Part shown: one piece after another, positions 8,556 to 17,396 of the stretch
Numbering within the stretch: position 1 is the first letter of the stretch
How the letters are laid out: every line of letters begins with the position of its first letter
Assembly (NCBI RefSeq): GCF_022967985.1
Contig: NZ_JALJVC010000010.1
Location: forward strand, 1-64,000
Source: Acinetobacter lwoffii
GTDB taxonomy: Bacteria > Pseudomonadota > Gammaproteobacteria > Pseudomonadales > Moraxellaceae
Direction of reading: 5' to 3'
DNA length: 64,000 nucleotides
Program-made: the position numbers and the translations under genes
The notes under the pieces: model-generated
Databases searched by the model: none
What the model was told of the DNA's origin: nothing
Seen by the model: the letters and a program-made list of their open reading frames with translations, nothing else

Positions 8556-9334
8556 ATGTGGGCATTAATACTTGAAGGGCTGGTTTATCGGAGTGCTATT
8601 GGGTTTGACCGGTGCCGGTGGCGGCATTCTGGCTATACCGGCACTGATGGCGAGTCAGGGTTGGACTGTGGCACAGGCTGCACCGGTAGGCTTGCTGGCA
8701 GTCACGCTGTCGGCTTTGGTTGGAACATTCGAAGGTTTATTCAAGCGTATTGTACGTTATCGCGCTGCGCTCTGGATCGCGCTGATCAGTATTCCTTCAG
8801 CCCGTTATGGCGTGCATCTGGCCGATATCGTTTCTCCGGTCTGGCTGACGCTGGCTTTCAGTCTGGTCATGTTAATTGTGGCTTATCGGATCTTCTTTAA
8901 TAAAGTCCATGATCATGGCAATGCACCGTGTAAGGTCAATCAAACCACCGGTCGTTTGATCTGGAATGTCAAAACTGCTTCGTTCCTGGCAGGTATTGGT
9001 ATCGTGGCAGGTTTATTAACCGGTCTATTGGGGGTTGGGGGGGGTAATTGTTCCAGCCCTGCGTAAATTCACCGACCTTGATATGCGCAGTATCGTTGCG
9101 ACTTCCCTGATGATTATTTTCCTGATTGGTGGGGTCAGTATTTCTGCACACGTGCTGGATGGCTTTCAATATCCTGTTTCGGTTACGCTGACCTTTGTCC
9201 TGGCCTGTATTATCGGAATGTTAATTGGACGCAGTTTGATGCAGCGGATTGACAGTAACAAGGTACAGAAAATATTTGCCACTACCGTGGTTGGAGTGGC
9301 GATGTATTTAATCTATTCAGCACTCATGGGCTAA
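8556..9334 (+). pseudogene. TauE/SafE-family sulfite exporter broken by two single-base frameshifts
   Basis: Three frames together give an almost complete TauE/SafE protein of about 258 residues. ATG 8556 starts MWALIL; removing one G from GGG 8577-8579 joins it to GWFIGVLLGLTGAGGGILAIP. That frame runs to a G8 run (9037-9044), after LTGLLGVGGG. Removing one G there joins it to VIVPALRKFTDLDMRSIV and the remaining helices, ending at TAA 9332-9334. The paired Gly-rich loops (LTGAGGGI and LGVGGG) are the family signature. TauE/SafE proteins export sulfite or sulfonates, which fits sulfite made by the MBL enzyme upstream. A TTG at 8572 could start the middle piece. Both lesions lie in G runs, so sequencing or assembly error must be excluded. 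Confidence 0.82.
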
Positions 9335-9421
9335 ACCAACCGGTTTGGAACTTCAACTCAAACGCTTTCAATCTACCTGAGCATCGTTTATACAAAATAT
9401 AATTTTAATGGCCGAGGAAGA

Positions 9422-9583
9422 ATGAAAATGATGAAAACTGCAGAGCAATTGATCCAGAATGCAAAAAGCCGAATTCAGGAAGTCAGCGTAAATGAACTGT
9501 TTGAAGCGATGCAAAACCATCAACCAATTGCTCAACCATTTTTATGTCAGCAACATGTCCATTCGATAAAGCAGAACAACTAA
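9422..9583 (+). pseudogene. Truncated rhodanese-domain gene
   Basis: ATG 9422 has AGGAAG upstream and opens a 53-codon frame. Residues 1-36 (containing TAEQLIQNAKSRIQEVSVNE) look like the N-terminus of the short rhodanese-domain proteins seen in Acinetobacter sulfur cassettes. After MQNHQPI the similarity ends, at about 9529, exactly where IS982-like DNA of opposite orientation begins, and the frame stops at 9581-9583. The catalytic cysteine loop is missing, so the product cannot be an active sulfurtransferase. It was probably the last gene of the sulfur cassette. Confidence 0.65.
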
Positions 9584-10060
9584 TTTCACCAAATTGGTTC
9601 ATCATGATATGTAATTTACAGCCATAAAACCAACCCATAGAACTTTTGCCACGTGATGCGATTTGGGCTAATGATTTATGCCATTGAATACGTTGATTTT
9701 TACAAACAGGTAGCGTTGTTGAATCAATCTATAAGTATTGTTTATCTTTGCCTTTCATCAAAGCTACATACAGGGCATGTAGTGCTAATTCATGCCTATT
9801 GATCAAGTGAATCATGCGTTGGCAGCAAGGCAAGTGCTTAAATAGAAAGCTTTTATCCAGCTTTAGCCATGTAAAAAAGGCTTTGAAATTATTGAAATGA
9901 GAACATTTGTACCAAATGGTGATAAAGCAGATTTCTGAAATTGTGAGCTGAGCATTTCTGATTCTTAGAGAATGATGACTTTGTTTGAGGAACTTCCAAT
10001 AAGTTGCTTCAAATTTAAGAAAGAAATCATCAATTAAGCAGAATCGGTACTATTGAACAT
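9530..10060 (-). mobile_element. IS982-family transposase remnant
   Basis: On the minus strand the DNA encodes about 175 codons of an IS982-type transposase: LIDDFFLKFEATYWKFLKQ, ISEICFITIWYKCSHFNNFKAFF, IDSTTLPVCKN with its catalytic aspartate, ASRGKSSMGWFYGCKLHIM and NGHVADIKMVEQLV. It has a frameshift close to the start (ATG 10060-10058 is out of frame with the rest), an in-frame TAG at 9731-9729 just before IDSTT, and loses its C-terminal third at the rhodanese junction. No full-length element or clear target duplication is visible, so it is a dead copy. Confidence 0.8.
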
Positions 10061-10061
10061 C

Positions 10062-10113
10062 AGGACTAGAGTTGTGAGTTTGGTTTGGTAACTCAACTGA
10101 TGGCTCTAGTCCT
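10062..10113. repeat. Long imperfect hairpin at the outer edge of the IS982 remnant
   Basis: AGGACTAGAG (10062-10071) and CTCTAGTCCT (10104-10113) are perfect inverted copies. Inside them, GTTGTGAGTT and AACTCAAC pair further around a TGGTTTGGT loop. It lies two bases outside the transposase start and may be an end structure of the element or an unrelated stem-loop. Confidence 0.5.
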
Positions 10114-10254
10114 CTTATTTTTCAAGTCAATTTCTTATCCGTGATTCGGGTTAAATTATTTAAATGATGATTCATTCTGTATTCAGATCTTCATAAATTT
10201 AAAGGATACTTATTAGGGATATATTCTGTTTTAGACTTAATTCAGGATGCATAA

Positions 10255-11292
10255 ATGAAGTACTCATTTATACAGCAGGCTTTCACTGGTCCCGTGGACA
10301 TCGTGGGGGATATTCATGGTGAGATTGCCGCGCTGGAACAACTGATCCAGGTATTAGGTTATGACCGGAATGGTCATCATCCAGAACAGCGCAAACTAAT
10401 TTTTGTCGGTGATCTATGTGACCGGGGGCAAGACAGTGTTGCGGTGATCAAACGCGTCAAACAGCTGGTAGATGAAGGCTATGCACAATGTGTGATGGGT
10501 AATCATGAATTGAACCTATTGACCGATACTTTGCGGGAAGGCAATGGCTGGTTTTTTGGTTCACCGCATCAGGATGATCTGAAACCTTTTGATTCGATCC
10601 AAGCCTCAATCAAAGATCGACAATGGATTCTGGATTTTTTAAATAGCTTACCGTTGGCCTTGGAGTCGGAGCAGCTGCGTGTTGTACATGCCTGTTGGCA
10701 TCAAGGATCAATTGATCAATTACGCAATTCTGGTTTTACTTCACTTGGTGAAGCCTATGCTAATTTTGCTCAGCATACAGCGCTGGATCTGCAAGCCTTA
10801 GGTATTAATGAATTAATACAGAATGAACAGCAACAATACCAACACCAGTTCAAAAACCCAGCTGCAACTTTACCTTTATTGCAACATCTCGCAGAAAAAG
10901 AGCTACGTGAGCAAATGCACAATCCGATTCGGGTCATTACTTCTGGTGCGGAAAAAATCGCCTTAGAACCGATTTATGCCGGTGGAAGGTGGCGGATGAT
11001 CGACCGCGTGCCATGGTGGGACAGCTATACCGACCAAATTCCAGTCATTACTGGACATTATTGGCGGAACTTTAAATCTACTGAAGAAAAAACCGGTTTA
11101 CTCAAATCGATCGATGCACTGCAATGGTATGGACAGCAACAAAACGTATTTTGTGTGGATTATTCAGTGGGTAAACGCTATCTCGATCGTCAACAGGGTG
11201 TCGCGTTCAGACATCGACTCGGCGCCTTAAGATTTCCAGAAAATATCTTGAGCTTTGAAGATGGCAATCAGTATTCAGTTCAGCGGTTCTGA
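10255..11292 (+). CDS. Metallophosphoesterase (PPP-type, PrpE/ApaH-like)
   Basis: The 345-residue cytoplasmic phosphoesterase has the calcineurin-like metal motifs near its N-terminus: VGDIHGE (about 18-24), GDLCDRGQD (about 52-60) and GNHELN (about 82-87). These bind two metal ions in Ser/Thr protein phosphatases and in diadenosine tetraphosphatases. The C-terminal 120 residues contain GHYWRN and a conserved late CVDYSVGKR block. Substrate cannot be told from sequence. It sits alone, downstream of the IS remnant, and ends at a hairpin shared with the convergent OsmC gene. Confidence 0.85.
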   Translation: MKYSFIQQAFTGPVDIVGDIHGEIAALEQLIQVLGYDRNGHHPEQRKLIFVGDLCDRGQDSVAVIKRVKQLVDEGYAQCVMGNHELNLLTDTLREGNGWFFGSPHQDDLKPFDSIQASIKDRQWILDFLNSLPLALESEQLRVVHACWHQGSIDQLRNSGFTSLGEAYANFAQHTALDLQALGINELIQNEQQQYQHQFKNPAATLPLLQHLAEKELREQMHNPIRVITSGAEKIALEPIYAGGRWRMIDRVPWWDSYTDQIPVITGHYWRNFKSTEEKTGLLKSIDALQWYGQQQNVFCVDYSVGKRYLDRQQGVAFRHRLGALRFPENILSFEDGNQYSVQRF

Positions 11293-11313
11293 GAAAAGGC
11301 AATTTTCTGATAC

Positions 11314-11344
11314 AAAAAAAGCAGCTTTTCCAGCCGCTTTTTTT
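11314..11344. terminator. Bidirectional terminator between metallophosphoesterase and osmC-like gene
   Basis: An A7-GC(A)GC stem faces GC(C)GC-T7 with one mismatch and a short loop. It has A/T tracts on both sides and lies between convergent genes. Confidence 0.7.
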
Positions 11345-11358
11345 ACAGAATCTAGATT

Positions 11359-11781
11359 TTATTCTGCTTCGATTATTTCATAATCATGGGTGATTTCAAC
11401 ACCGCCATCAGACAGCATTTTGCTGGCAGAGCAATATTTTTCAGCAGAAAGTTCTACGGCTTTTGCGACCTGTTTCTCTTTAATCGCTTTGCCGGTCACT
11501 ACAAAATGCAAGTGAATTTTCGTGAATACTGCCGGAATTGTATCTGCACGTTCAGCCTTTAATTCGCAGCGTACATCGGTAATATCCTGACGAGCCTTCT
11601 TTAAAATGGTAACAATATCAAAAGACGCACAACCGCCCAGACCCGTTAAAAGCAGTTCCATAGGACGGGGACCACGGTTTTCACCACCGTATTCAGCTGA
11701 ACCATCCATGATAAGGCTATGACCACTTTGAGTTTTTGCTTCAAAAGCAACATTCTCTAACCAATGAACGCTTGTTTGCAT
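11359..11781 (-). CDS. OsmC-family protein (YhfA-like)
   Basis: This 140-residue OsmC/Ohr-fold protein has GPRPMELLLTGLGGCASFD, with the first conserved cysteine at about residue 51, and a second in SAEKYCSASKML (about 117). The two cysteines form the peroxidatic pair in Ohr and OsmC. The spacing and the GGCASFDIV context fit the YhfA subgroup, often found next to crp, as here. Family members reduce organic hydroperoxides, but YhfA proteins have no proven substrate. It is divergent from the CRP gene across 147 bases. Confidence 0.85.
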   Translation of the reverse strand: MQTSVHWLENVAFEAKTQSGHSLIMDGSAEYGGENRGPRPMELLLTGLGGCASFDIVTILKKARQDITDVRCELKAERADTIPAVFTKIHLHFVVTGKAIKEKQVAKAVELSAEKYCSASKMLSDGGVEITHDYEIIEAE

Positions 11782-11928
11782 TGCAACTACCTAAAAAAAG
11801 CTATAAATTTGTCAAGTAACTGTACACTAACATAAATTGGGTTGATACGGAATTTCAATCCCACTGTGTGACAAGTTCACATTAGGTCTTGTGCGATCTA
11901 TAAATTATCCATAATCGGAACTGTTAGC

Positions 11929-12636
11929 ATGACTTCAAACTTTTCACAATTAAGCACTGATGCGCTTTCTCCGGGGCAATTACCAGAATCCGTGAAAGCA
12001 TTGTTAAAACGTGCATATATTAATCGTTATCCAAAACGTACCACGATCATTGATGCAGGATCAGAATCTAAATCTTTATATTTAATTCTGAAGGGGTCTG
12101 TATCTATCATTCTTCGTGAAGATGATGATCGTGAAATTGTCGTGGCTTATTTAAATGCGGGTGACTTCTTTGGGGAAATGGGTCTATTCGAGGTTAATCC
12201 ACAACGTACTGCGGAAGTTCGTACGCGTGATGTGTGTGAAATTGCCGAAATTACCTATGAAAACTTTCACGAAATCAGCAAGCAATATCCTGATCTGAGC
12301 TATGCGGTATTTGCTCAATTAGTACGTCGTTTGAAAAATACCACACGTAAAGTCACTGATCTGGCATTTATTGATGTTTCAGGCCGGATTGCACGTTGTC
12401 TGATCGACCTGTCTTCACAGCCAGAAGCGATGATTTTGCCGAATGGCCGTCAGATTCGTATTACCCGTCAGGAAATTGGTCGCATTGTTGGCTGTTCCCG
12501 CGAAATGGTCGGACGTGTACTAAAAACCCTGGAAGAGCAGGGCATGATCGAAACCGATGGTAAAGCCATCCTGATCTTTGATGCTTCATTAGAAGAAGCA
12601 TCTGAAGCAGTGGCAGATGGTGCCATAGACGAATAA
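11929..12636 (+). CDS. crp: cAMP receptor protein / Vfr-like global regulator
   Basis: The 235-residue CRP/FNR-family regulator has an N-terminal cyclic-nucleotide domain with the phosphate-binding cassette GDFFGEMGLFE and downstream QRTAEVRTRD (about residues 82-103). A dimerisation helix follows, then a C-terminal HTH with ITRQEIGRIVGCSREMVGRVLKTLEEQG, close to the CRP recognition helix RQEIGxxVGCSRExVGR. It is longer than E. coli CRP at the N-terminus, as is usual in Acinetobacter. In this genus the Vfr-like protein affects natural competence, motility and carbon use. The gene is monocistronic and ends at a strong hairpin. Confidence 0.92.
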   Translation: MTSNFSQLSTDALSPGQLPESVKALLKRAYINRYPKRTTIIDAGSESKSLYLILKGSVSIILREDDDREIVVAYLNAGDFFGEMGLFEVNPQRTAEVRTRDVCEIAEITYENFHEISKQYPDLSYAVFAQLVRRLKNTTRKVTDLAFIDVSGRIARCLIDLSSQPEAMILPNGRQIRITRQEIGRIVGCSREMVGRVLKTLEEQGMIETDGKAILIFDASLEEASEAVADGAIDE

Positions 12637-12648
12637 TCCAGATATTAA

Positions 12649-12672
12649 AAAGCAAATCTTCGGATTTGCTTT
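12649..12672 (+). terminator. Intrinsic terminator after crp
   Basis: AAAGCAAATC and GATTTGCTTT pair perfectly around a TTCG tetraloop, followed by a T tract. Confidence 0.9.
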
Positions 12673-12809
12673 TTTTATGCGTCATTACTCAATACATAAA
12701 AATTTAGAACAAGCTTCTCAGAAAAGATGATTTAAGTCTCCCTTAGAATTCCGATAGGCTATAGCCCACTTAATCTCAATTCACTGAATAAAATTCACAG
12801 GATGTTTTT

Positions 12810-13859
12810 ATGCAATTCAGACCGTTGGCGGATACCGGCATTCTTTTGCCAGAAATTTGTTTGGGCACCATGACCTTTGGTGAGCAGAACACGCAAGAAC
12901 AGGCTTTTCAGCAACTGGATTATGCTTTAGATCAGGGACTGTATTTCTGGGATACTGCGGAAATGTACCCGGTACCGCCAAAACCTGAAACACAAGGTGC
13001 CACCGAGCGTATTATTGGTCACTGGATCGCTGCACGTGGTGGCCGTGACAAACTTTTTTTAGCCTCAAAAATTGCCGGACCATCGCAAGGTGGTAGCCAT
13101 ATCCGGGATGGTAAAACCCGTTTTGTTGCCGATGAAATTTCAGCAGCAATTGACCAGTCATTGTCACGCCTGCAAACGGATTATATTGACCTGTATCAAT
13201 TGCACTGGCCGCAACGCCCGACCAATTTCTTTGGCAAGCTGGGTTATGGCAATGCTGAAGCGACAGAAGAGCGTGCCGTGACAGATCTCGAAGAAACCCT
13301 GACTGCCTTGCAGGATGAAATTAAAAAAGGGCGTATCCGTTATATTGGTCTTTCTAATGAAACCCCGTGGGGCACGATGAAGTTCCTACACCTTGCAGAG
13401 AAGTTAGGTTTGTCCAAATTCGTCAGCGTGCAAAACCCCTATAACCTGCTGAACCGTACTTATGAAATTGGTATGTCAGAAATTGCCCAATATGAAAATG
13501 TAGGCTTGTTGGCGTATTCACCTTTGGCATTTGGTTATCTGACCGGTAAATTCCGTCATGGCGCCCGTCCTGCCAATGCGCGCGTCACTTTGTTCTCACG
13601 TTTTAGCCGCTATAGCAATCCGCAAAGTGAATGGGCAACCGAGCAATATGCCCAGCTGGCAGAACAGCATGGCTTAAGTCTCACCCAATTGGCTTTGGCC
13701 TTTATCAAGCAGCAGTTCTTTGTGACCAGTACTATTATTGGTGCGACCAATCTAGATCAACTGAAAGAAAATATTCAGGCATTTGAAATTGATCTATCGG
13801 AAGAAATTCTTAAAGGTATTGAAGATATTCACCGTCAGCAGCCGAATCCGGCACCTTAA
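12810..13859 (+). CDS. NADP(H)-dependent aldo-keto reductase (Tas-like)
   Basis: The 349-residue TIM-barrel oxidoreductase has the AKR catalytic tetrad region: FWDTAEMYPV (Asp and Tyr), LASKIAG (Lys) and DLYQLHWPQRP (His). The insertion YPVPPKPETQGATERIIGHW and the long helix after the His are features of E. coli Tas. The cofactor region IIGATNLDQLKEN near the C-terminus is conserved. The physiological substrate is unknown. Tas complements tyrosine auxotrophy in E. coli, but that does not fix its role. It is a single gene with its own terminator. Confidence 0.9.
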   Translation: MQFRPLADTGILLPEICLGTMTFGEQNTQEQAFQQLDYALDQGLYFWDTAEMYPVPPKPETQGATERIIGHWIAARGGRDKLFLASKIAGPSQGGSHIRDGKTRFVADEISAAIDQSLSRLQTDYIDLYQLHWPQRPTNFFGKLGYGNAEATEERAVTDLEETLTALQDEIKKGRIRYIGLSNETPWGTMKFLHLAEKLGLSKFVSVQNPYNLLNRTYEIGMSEIAQYENVGLLAYSPLAFGYLTGKFRHGARPANARVTLFSRFSRYSNPQSEWATEQYAQLAEQHGLSLTQLALAFIKQQFFVTSTIIGATNLDQLKENIQAFEIDLSEEILKGIEDIHRQQPNPAP

Positions 13860-13877
13860 CTTTATGCTGATTGAAAC

Positions 13878-13897
13878 ACACCCTCCTATGAGGGTGT
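13878..13897 (+). terminator. Intrinsic terminator after the tas-like gene
   Basis: ACACCCTC and GAGGGTGT pair around CTAT and are followed by TTTTTATTTTTATA. Confidence 0.9.
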
Positions 13898-14010
13898 TTT
13901 TATTTTTATAAATTAACAAACTTGAGTCCACACAACATAAACATAGATGTCGGAAACTAAAAACGGCATAATCAAATGAACATAAGAAATAAGAAGATGG
14001 GTCTTAACAA

Positions 14011-14376
14011 ATGAATCCAGAAGCCACGACATTACCAATTACAGTATTAGTGAAAGCCACGAGTCGTATAGCCGAGCAATTACAGCTTACGGAAGCGGAA
14101 CTTGCTGCCATTCTCGGCATCTCAGAGAAAGATGTATTATCGCTTGTGCACATGGATGATTTAGCTCCGCATACGAGTGAAGGAAAACAGGCACTCGCTT
14201 TAGTGCAGCTTTATCAGCAATTGTTTAAGCTTGCTGGTGGCGATTTTGAAGTAATGCACCTTTTTATCAATTCACCAAATCGCTATCTAGATGATCAGTT
14301 ACCACGCACGCTGATCCAAACGCCGCAAGGATTCAGCAAAGTAATCGATCTTCTGGAACGGATGCGACACATTTAA
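14011..14376 (+). CDS. MbcA/ParS/Xre-antitoxin-like protein (DUF2384)
   Basis: The 121-residue protein has an N-terminal helix-turn-helix-like stretch (LQLTEAELAAILGISEKDV, about 23-41) and a C-terminal DUF2384 toxin-binding domain (NRYLDDQLPRTLIQTPQGF, then VIDLLERM). In type II toxin-antitoxin pairs this domain blocks a RES-domain NAD+-degrading toxin, normally encoded next door. No RES gene is adjacent: the next gene is clpB, 256 bases on. It may be an orphan or a housekeeping regulator that shares the fold. A G-rich AAGATGGGTC precedes the ATG but no strong ribosome site is seen. Confidence 0.7.
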   Translation: MNPEATTLPITVLVKATSRIAEQLQLTEAELAAILGISEKDVLSLVHMDDLAPHTSEGKQALALVQLYQQLFKLAGGDFEVMHLFINSPNRYLDDQLPRTLIQTPQGFSKVIDLLERMRHI

Positions 14377-14478
14377 GTCGTCTTCTATTAAATTTCCCGA
14401 AGAAACCATTAATTCCGATCAGAAAGGAAATTCAATACAGGTCATTTGAACAAGCAAATAAAAATTCTATTTGGCGCT

Positions 14479-14510
14479 CTTGAAATCTGCTTTATATATA
14501 CCAATATTAT
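14479..14510 (+). promoter_or_regulatory. Candidate sigma-32 promoter for clpB
   Basis: CTTGAAA (14479-14485) matches the heat-shock -35 consensus, with a weak -10 candidate (CCAATATTA) 15 bases later and about 120 bases ahead of the clpB ATG. The -10 fit is poor, so the call is tentative. Confidence 0.35.
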
Positions 14511-14632
14511 TACTGATATCTGTCTCCTAATATAAATTAAGTTTTTGAAAAATATATAAAAATGATTTGAAATTTTATCAAGCGTACCCATATATCCATC
14601 AAGTAGAAAATTTGTTGTGAGGAATAACAAGA

Positions 14633-17212
14633 ATGCGTTTTGAAAAATTTACCAATCGCCTGCAGCAAACCCTTTCCGATGCGCAATCGCTGGCCATGAG
14701 TAAGGACCATACTTCGATTGATGGAATCCATATCTTAGCCACCTTGATGGATGAAGCATCCAATGTCAGCCTGCTGCAACAAGCTGGTGCTAATCTGCGT
14801 GAGTTACAGACCAAGCTGCAAACAGCGTTGAGCAATGCGGCCACCCTGACTAATCCATCAGCAGATATCAACCTCAGTCCTGAAGCGGCAAAAGTATTGC
14901 ATTTGGCAGACAGCTTTGCGCAAAAAGCTGGAGATGAATTTTTATCTACAGATTGGGTGCTGTTGGCACTGGCAGAAACAGGAAATACAAAAACCTTATT
15001 AAATAGTGTTGGCGTAAAGGCAGAGACTTTAAGCCAAGTGATTAATCAATTTCGAGGCGATGAAAAAGTCATGAGCAATAATCATGAAGATCAGCGTGAT
15101 TCACTGAATAAGTACACCATTGATTTAACTGAACGTGCGTTGGCAGGCAAGCTTGATCCTGTGATTGGCCGTGATGATGAAATCCGCCGTACCATTCAGG
15201 TTCTGTCACGTCGTACCAAAAACAACCCGGTACTCATTGGTGAACCGGGTGTGGGTAAAACTGCCATCGTCGAAGGTCTGGCGCAGCGGATTATTAATGG
15301 TGAAGTGCCTGAAGGACTCAAAGGGAAACGTGTTTTATCTCTAGATCTGGGTTCTTTGCTGGCCGGTGCCAAATACCGCGGTGAGTTTGAAGAGCGCTTA
15401 AAAGCCGTTCTGAAAGATATTGCCAAACACGAAGGCGAAATCATCCTGTTTATCGACGAGTTGCATACCCTGGTGGGTGCTGGTAAAGGTGATGGCGCGA
15501 TGGATGCCGGCAATATGCTTAAACCTGCGCTGGCCCGTGGCGAACTGCGCTGTGTCGGTGCCACCACACTGGATGAATATCGTCAGTATATTGAAAAAGA
15601 TGCAGCGCTGGAACGTCGTTTCCAGAAAGTGCTGGTGGATGAGCCAAGCGTGGAAGATACCATTGCGATTCTGCGTGGTCTGAAAGATCGCTATGCGACC
15701 CATCACGGGGTACAGATTCTGGATTCAGCCATTATTGCTGCTGCGAAAATGTCACATCGTTATATCACCGACCGTCAGTTGCCGGATAAAGCCATTGACC
15801 TGATTGATGAAGCAGCATCGCGCATCAAAATGGAACTCGATTCTAAGCCAGAAGCTTTAGATAAACTGGAACGCCGTCTGATTCAGTTAAAAATGCAGCT
15901 GGAAGCGGTGAAAAAAGATGAAGACTCAGGTGCCAAAGCTGAGATTCAATACTTGTCCGATCAGATCGCCACAGTTGAAAAAGAGTATCATGACCTGGAA
16001 GAAGTCTGGCGTGCAGATAAAGCGCTGGTCGAAGGCAATAAAGACGTACAGATCAAACTGGATCAGGCGCGTACAGCACTTGAAAAAGCGCAACGTGAAG
16101 GTGATCTGGGCGAGGCCGCGCGTTTGCAATATGGCGTGATACCAGAGTTGCAAAAGCAGCTTGAACTGGCTGAAAAAGCCGATGAAAGCGCAACGCCAAA
16201 ATTGCTGCGTAACAAAGTCACCGACAATGAAATTGCTGAAGTAGTGAGTGCTGCGACCGGTATTCCGGTTGCGAAAATGCTGCAAGGCGAGCGTGACAAA
16301 TTGCTACATATGGAAGAATTCCTGCATAACCGTGTAGTAGGGCAAGATGAAGCCGTGGTGGCGGTATCCAATGCAGTACGCCGTTCACGTGCCGGTCTGT
16401 CAGATCCGAACCGTCCAAGTGGGTCATTCCTGTTCCTGGGGCCAACGGGTGTCGGTAAAACAGAATTGACCAAAGCCTTGGCGAATTTCCTGTTTGACAG
16501 CGACGATGCCATGGTGCGTATCGATATGTCAGAATTTATGGAAAAACATTCGGTCAGCCGTTTGGTTGGTGCGCCTCCGGGCTATGTCGGTTATGAAGAA
16601 GGTGGGGTGCTTACTGAAGCCGTACGTCGTAAACCGTATAGTGTGATCTTGTTTGATGAAGTCGAAAAAGCGCATCCGGACGTATTTAACATCTTGCTAC
16701 AGGTACTGGATGATGGCCGTTTAACTGACTCGCAAGGCCGGGTAGTGGACTTTAAAAACTCTGTGATCGTCATGACTTCGAACCTGGGTTCGCAGGATGT
16801 ACGTGAATTGGGCGGTAATGCCACTAAAGAAGAAGTCCGTACGGTGGTGATGAATGCGGTATCGGAACATTTCCGTCCGGAATTTATCAACCGTATTGAT
16901 GAACTGGTAGTGTTCCATGCGCTGGAAAAAGACCAGATTCGCGGTATTGCCGATATCCAGTTGGACCGTTTGCGTCAACGTCTGGCAGAGCGTGATATGC
17001 GCTTGTCGGTAGATGATACTGCCTTCGATCAGTTGATTGAGGCCGGTTTTGATCCATTGTATGGAGCACGTCCACTGAAACGTGCAATCCAGCAGCGGAT
17101 TGAAAATGGTCTGGCGCAGAAAATCCTGGGCGGAGAATTCCAGCCGGGCGATACCATTCTGGTGAAAGCTGAAGCAGGTGAGTTAATCTTTGAAAAAATG
17201 AAACTTAACTAA
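14633..17212 (+). CDS. clpB: ATP-dependent disaggregase ClpB
   Basis: ClpB, with DnaK, pulls proteins out of heat-induced aggregates. The 859-residue protein has the full layout: a double Clp-N repeat (1-145), the first AAA+ domain with Walker A GEPGVGKT (203-210), [13 protein letters not shown] pore loop and [12 protein letters not shown]alker B, a coiled-coil middle domain (about 400-525), and the second AAA+ domain with [24 protein letters not shown] and GYVGYEEGG pore loop. The C-terminal domain follows, with [10 protein letters not shown]. Length is normal. GAGGAATAAC precedes the ATG. RpoH is encoded elsewhere in this window and is the expected regulator. Confidence 0.97.
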   Translation: MRFEKFTNRLQQTLSDAQSLAMSKDHTSIDGIHILATLMDEASNVSLLQQAGANLRELQTKLQTALSNAATLTNPSADINLSPEAAKVLHLADSFAQKAGDEFLSTDWVLLALAETGNTKTLLNSVGVKAETLSQVINQFRGDEKVMSNNHEDQRDSLNKYTIDLTERALAGKLDPVIGRDDEIRRTIQVLSRRTKNNPVLIGEPGVGKTAIVEGLAQRIINGEVPEGLKGKRVLSLDLGSLLAGAKYRGEFEERLKAVLKDIAKHEGEIILFIDELHTLVGAGKGDGAMDAGNMLKPALARGELRCVGATTLDEYRQYIEKDAALERRFQKVLVDEPSVEDTIAILRGLKDRYATHHGVQILDSAIIAAAKMSHRYITDRQLPDKAIDLIDEAASRIKMELDSKPEALDKLERRLIQLKMQLEAVKKDEDSGAKAEIQYLSDQIATVEKEYHDLEEVWRADKALVEGNKDVQIKLDQARTALEKAQREGDLGEAARLQYGVIPELQKQLELAEKADESATPKLLRNKVTDNEIAEVVSAATGIPVAKMLQGERDKLLHMEEFLHNRVVGQDEAVVAVSNAVRRSRAGLSDPNRPSGSFLFLGPTGVGKTELTKALANFLFDSDDAMVRIDMSEFMEKHSVSRLVGAPPGYVGYEEGGVLTEAVRRKPYSVILFDEVEKAHPDVFNILLQVLDDGRLTDSQGRVVDFKNSVIVMTSNLGSQDVRELGGNATKEEVRTVVMNAVSEHFRPEFINRIDELVVFHALEKDQIRGIADIQLDRLRQRLAERDMRLSVDDTAFDQLIEAGFDPLYGARPLKRAIQQRIENGLAQKILGGEFQPGDTILVKAEAGELIFEKMKLN

Positions 17213-17230
17213 ACCGCTTCTCCTTGCAAC

Positions 17231-17258
17231 AAAAAACCCAGCCTAGGCTGGGTTTTTT
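17231..17258. terminator. Bidirectional terminator between clpB and rlmKL
   Basis: A perfect 28-base palindrome (A6 CCCAGCC TA/GG mirrored to T6) lies between the convergent genes and can act on both strands. Confidence 0.9.
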
Positions 17259-17396
17259 AATCTTATTTTTAACTTCGAGCATCACAACACTTTTGTATTC
17301 TCGTTGCGGCGAGGTTTAAAGCATTGCTTAAAACTCACCTCAGGAAAAAATAAAGAAGATATCAATCGTGATGAAGACAGTTAATTCATCATCAAA

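Larger units (their letters stand above)
9335..10254. other. Long gene-poor stretch between TauE and the metallophosphoesterase
   Basis: The 920 bases hold a short spacer (9335-9421), the truncated rhodanese, the IS982 remnant, the 10062-10113 hairpin and an AT-rich leader (10114-10254) that should contain the promoter of the metallophosphoesterase gene. No intact gene was found. Confidence 0.8.

Noticed and set aside
9530..10060. A complete, mobile IS982 copy
   Set aside because: Only about 175 of roughly 290 codons remain, with a frameshift and a stop, and no paired ends were found.
10135..10165. Similarity of CGGGTTAAATTA near 10150 and near 20250 as paired IS ends
   Set aside because: The shared stretch is short, the distance is 10 kb, and no inverted or duplicated flanks were seen.
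15196..15567. Long open frames on the minus strand inside clpB and in other strong genes
   Set aside because: They lack ribosome sites and family motifs, and overlap well-supported genes; they follow from codon bias.
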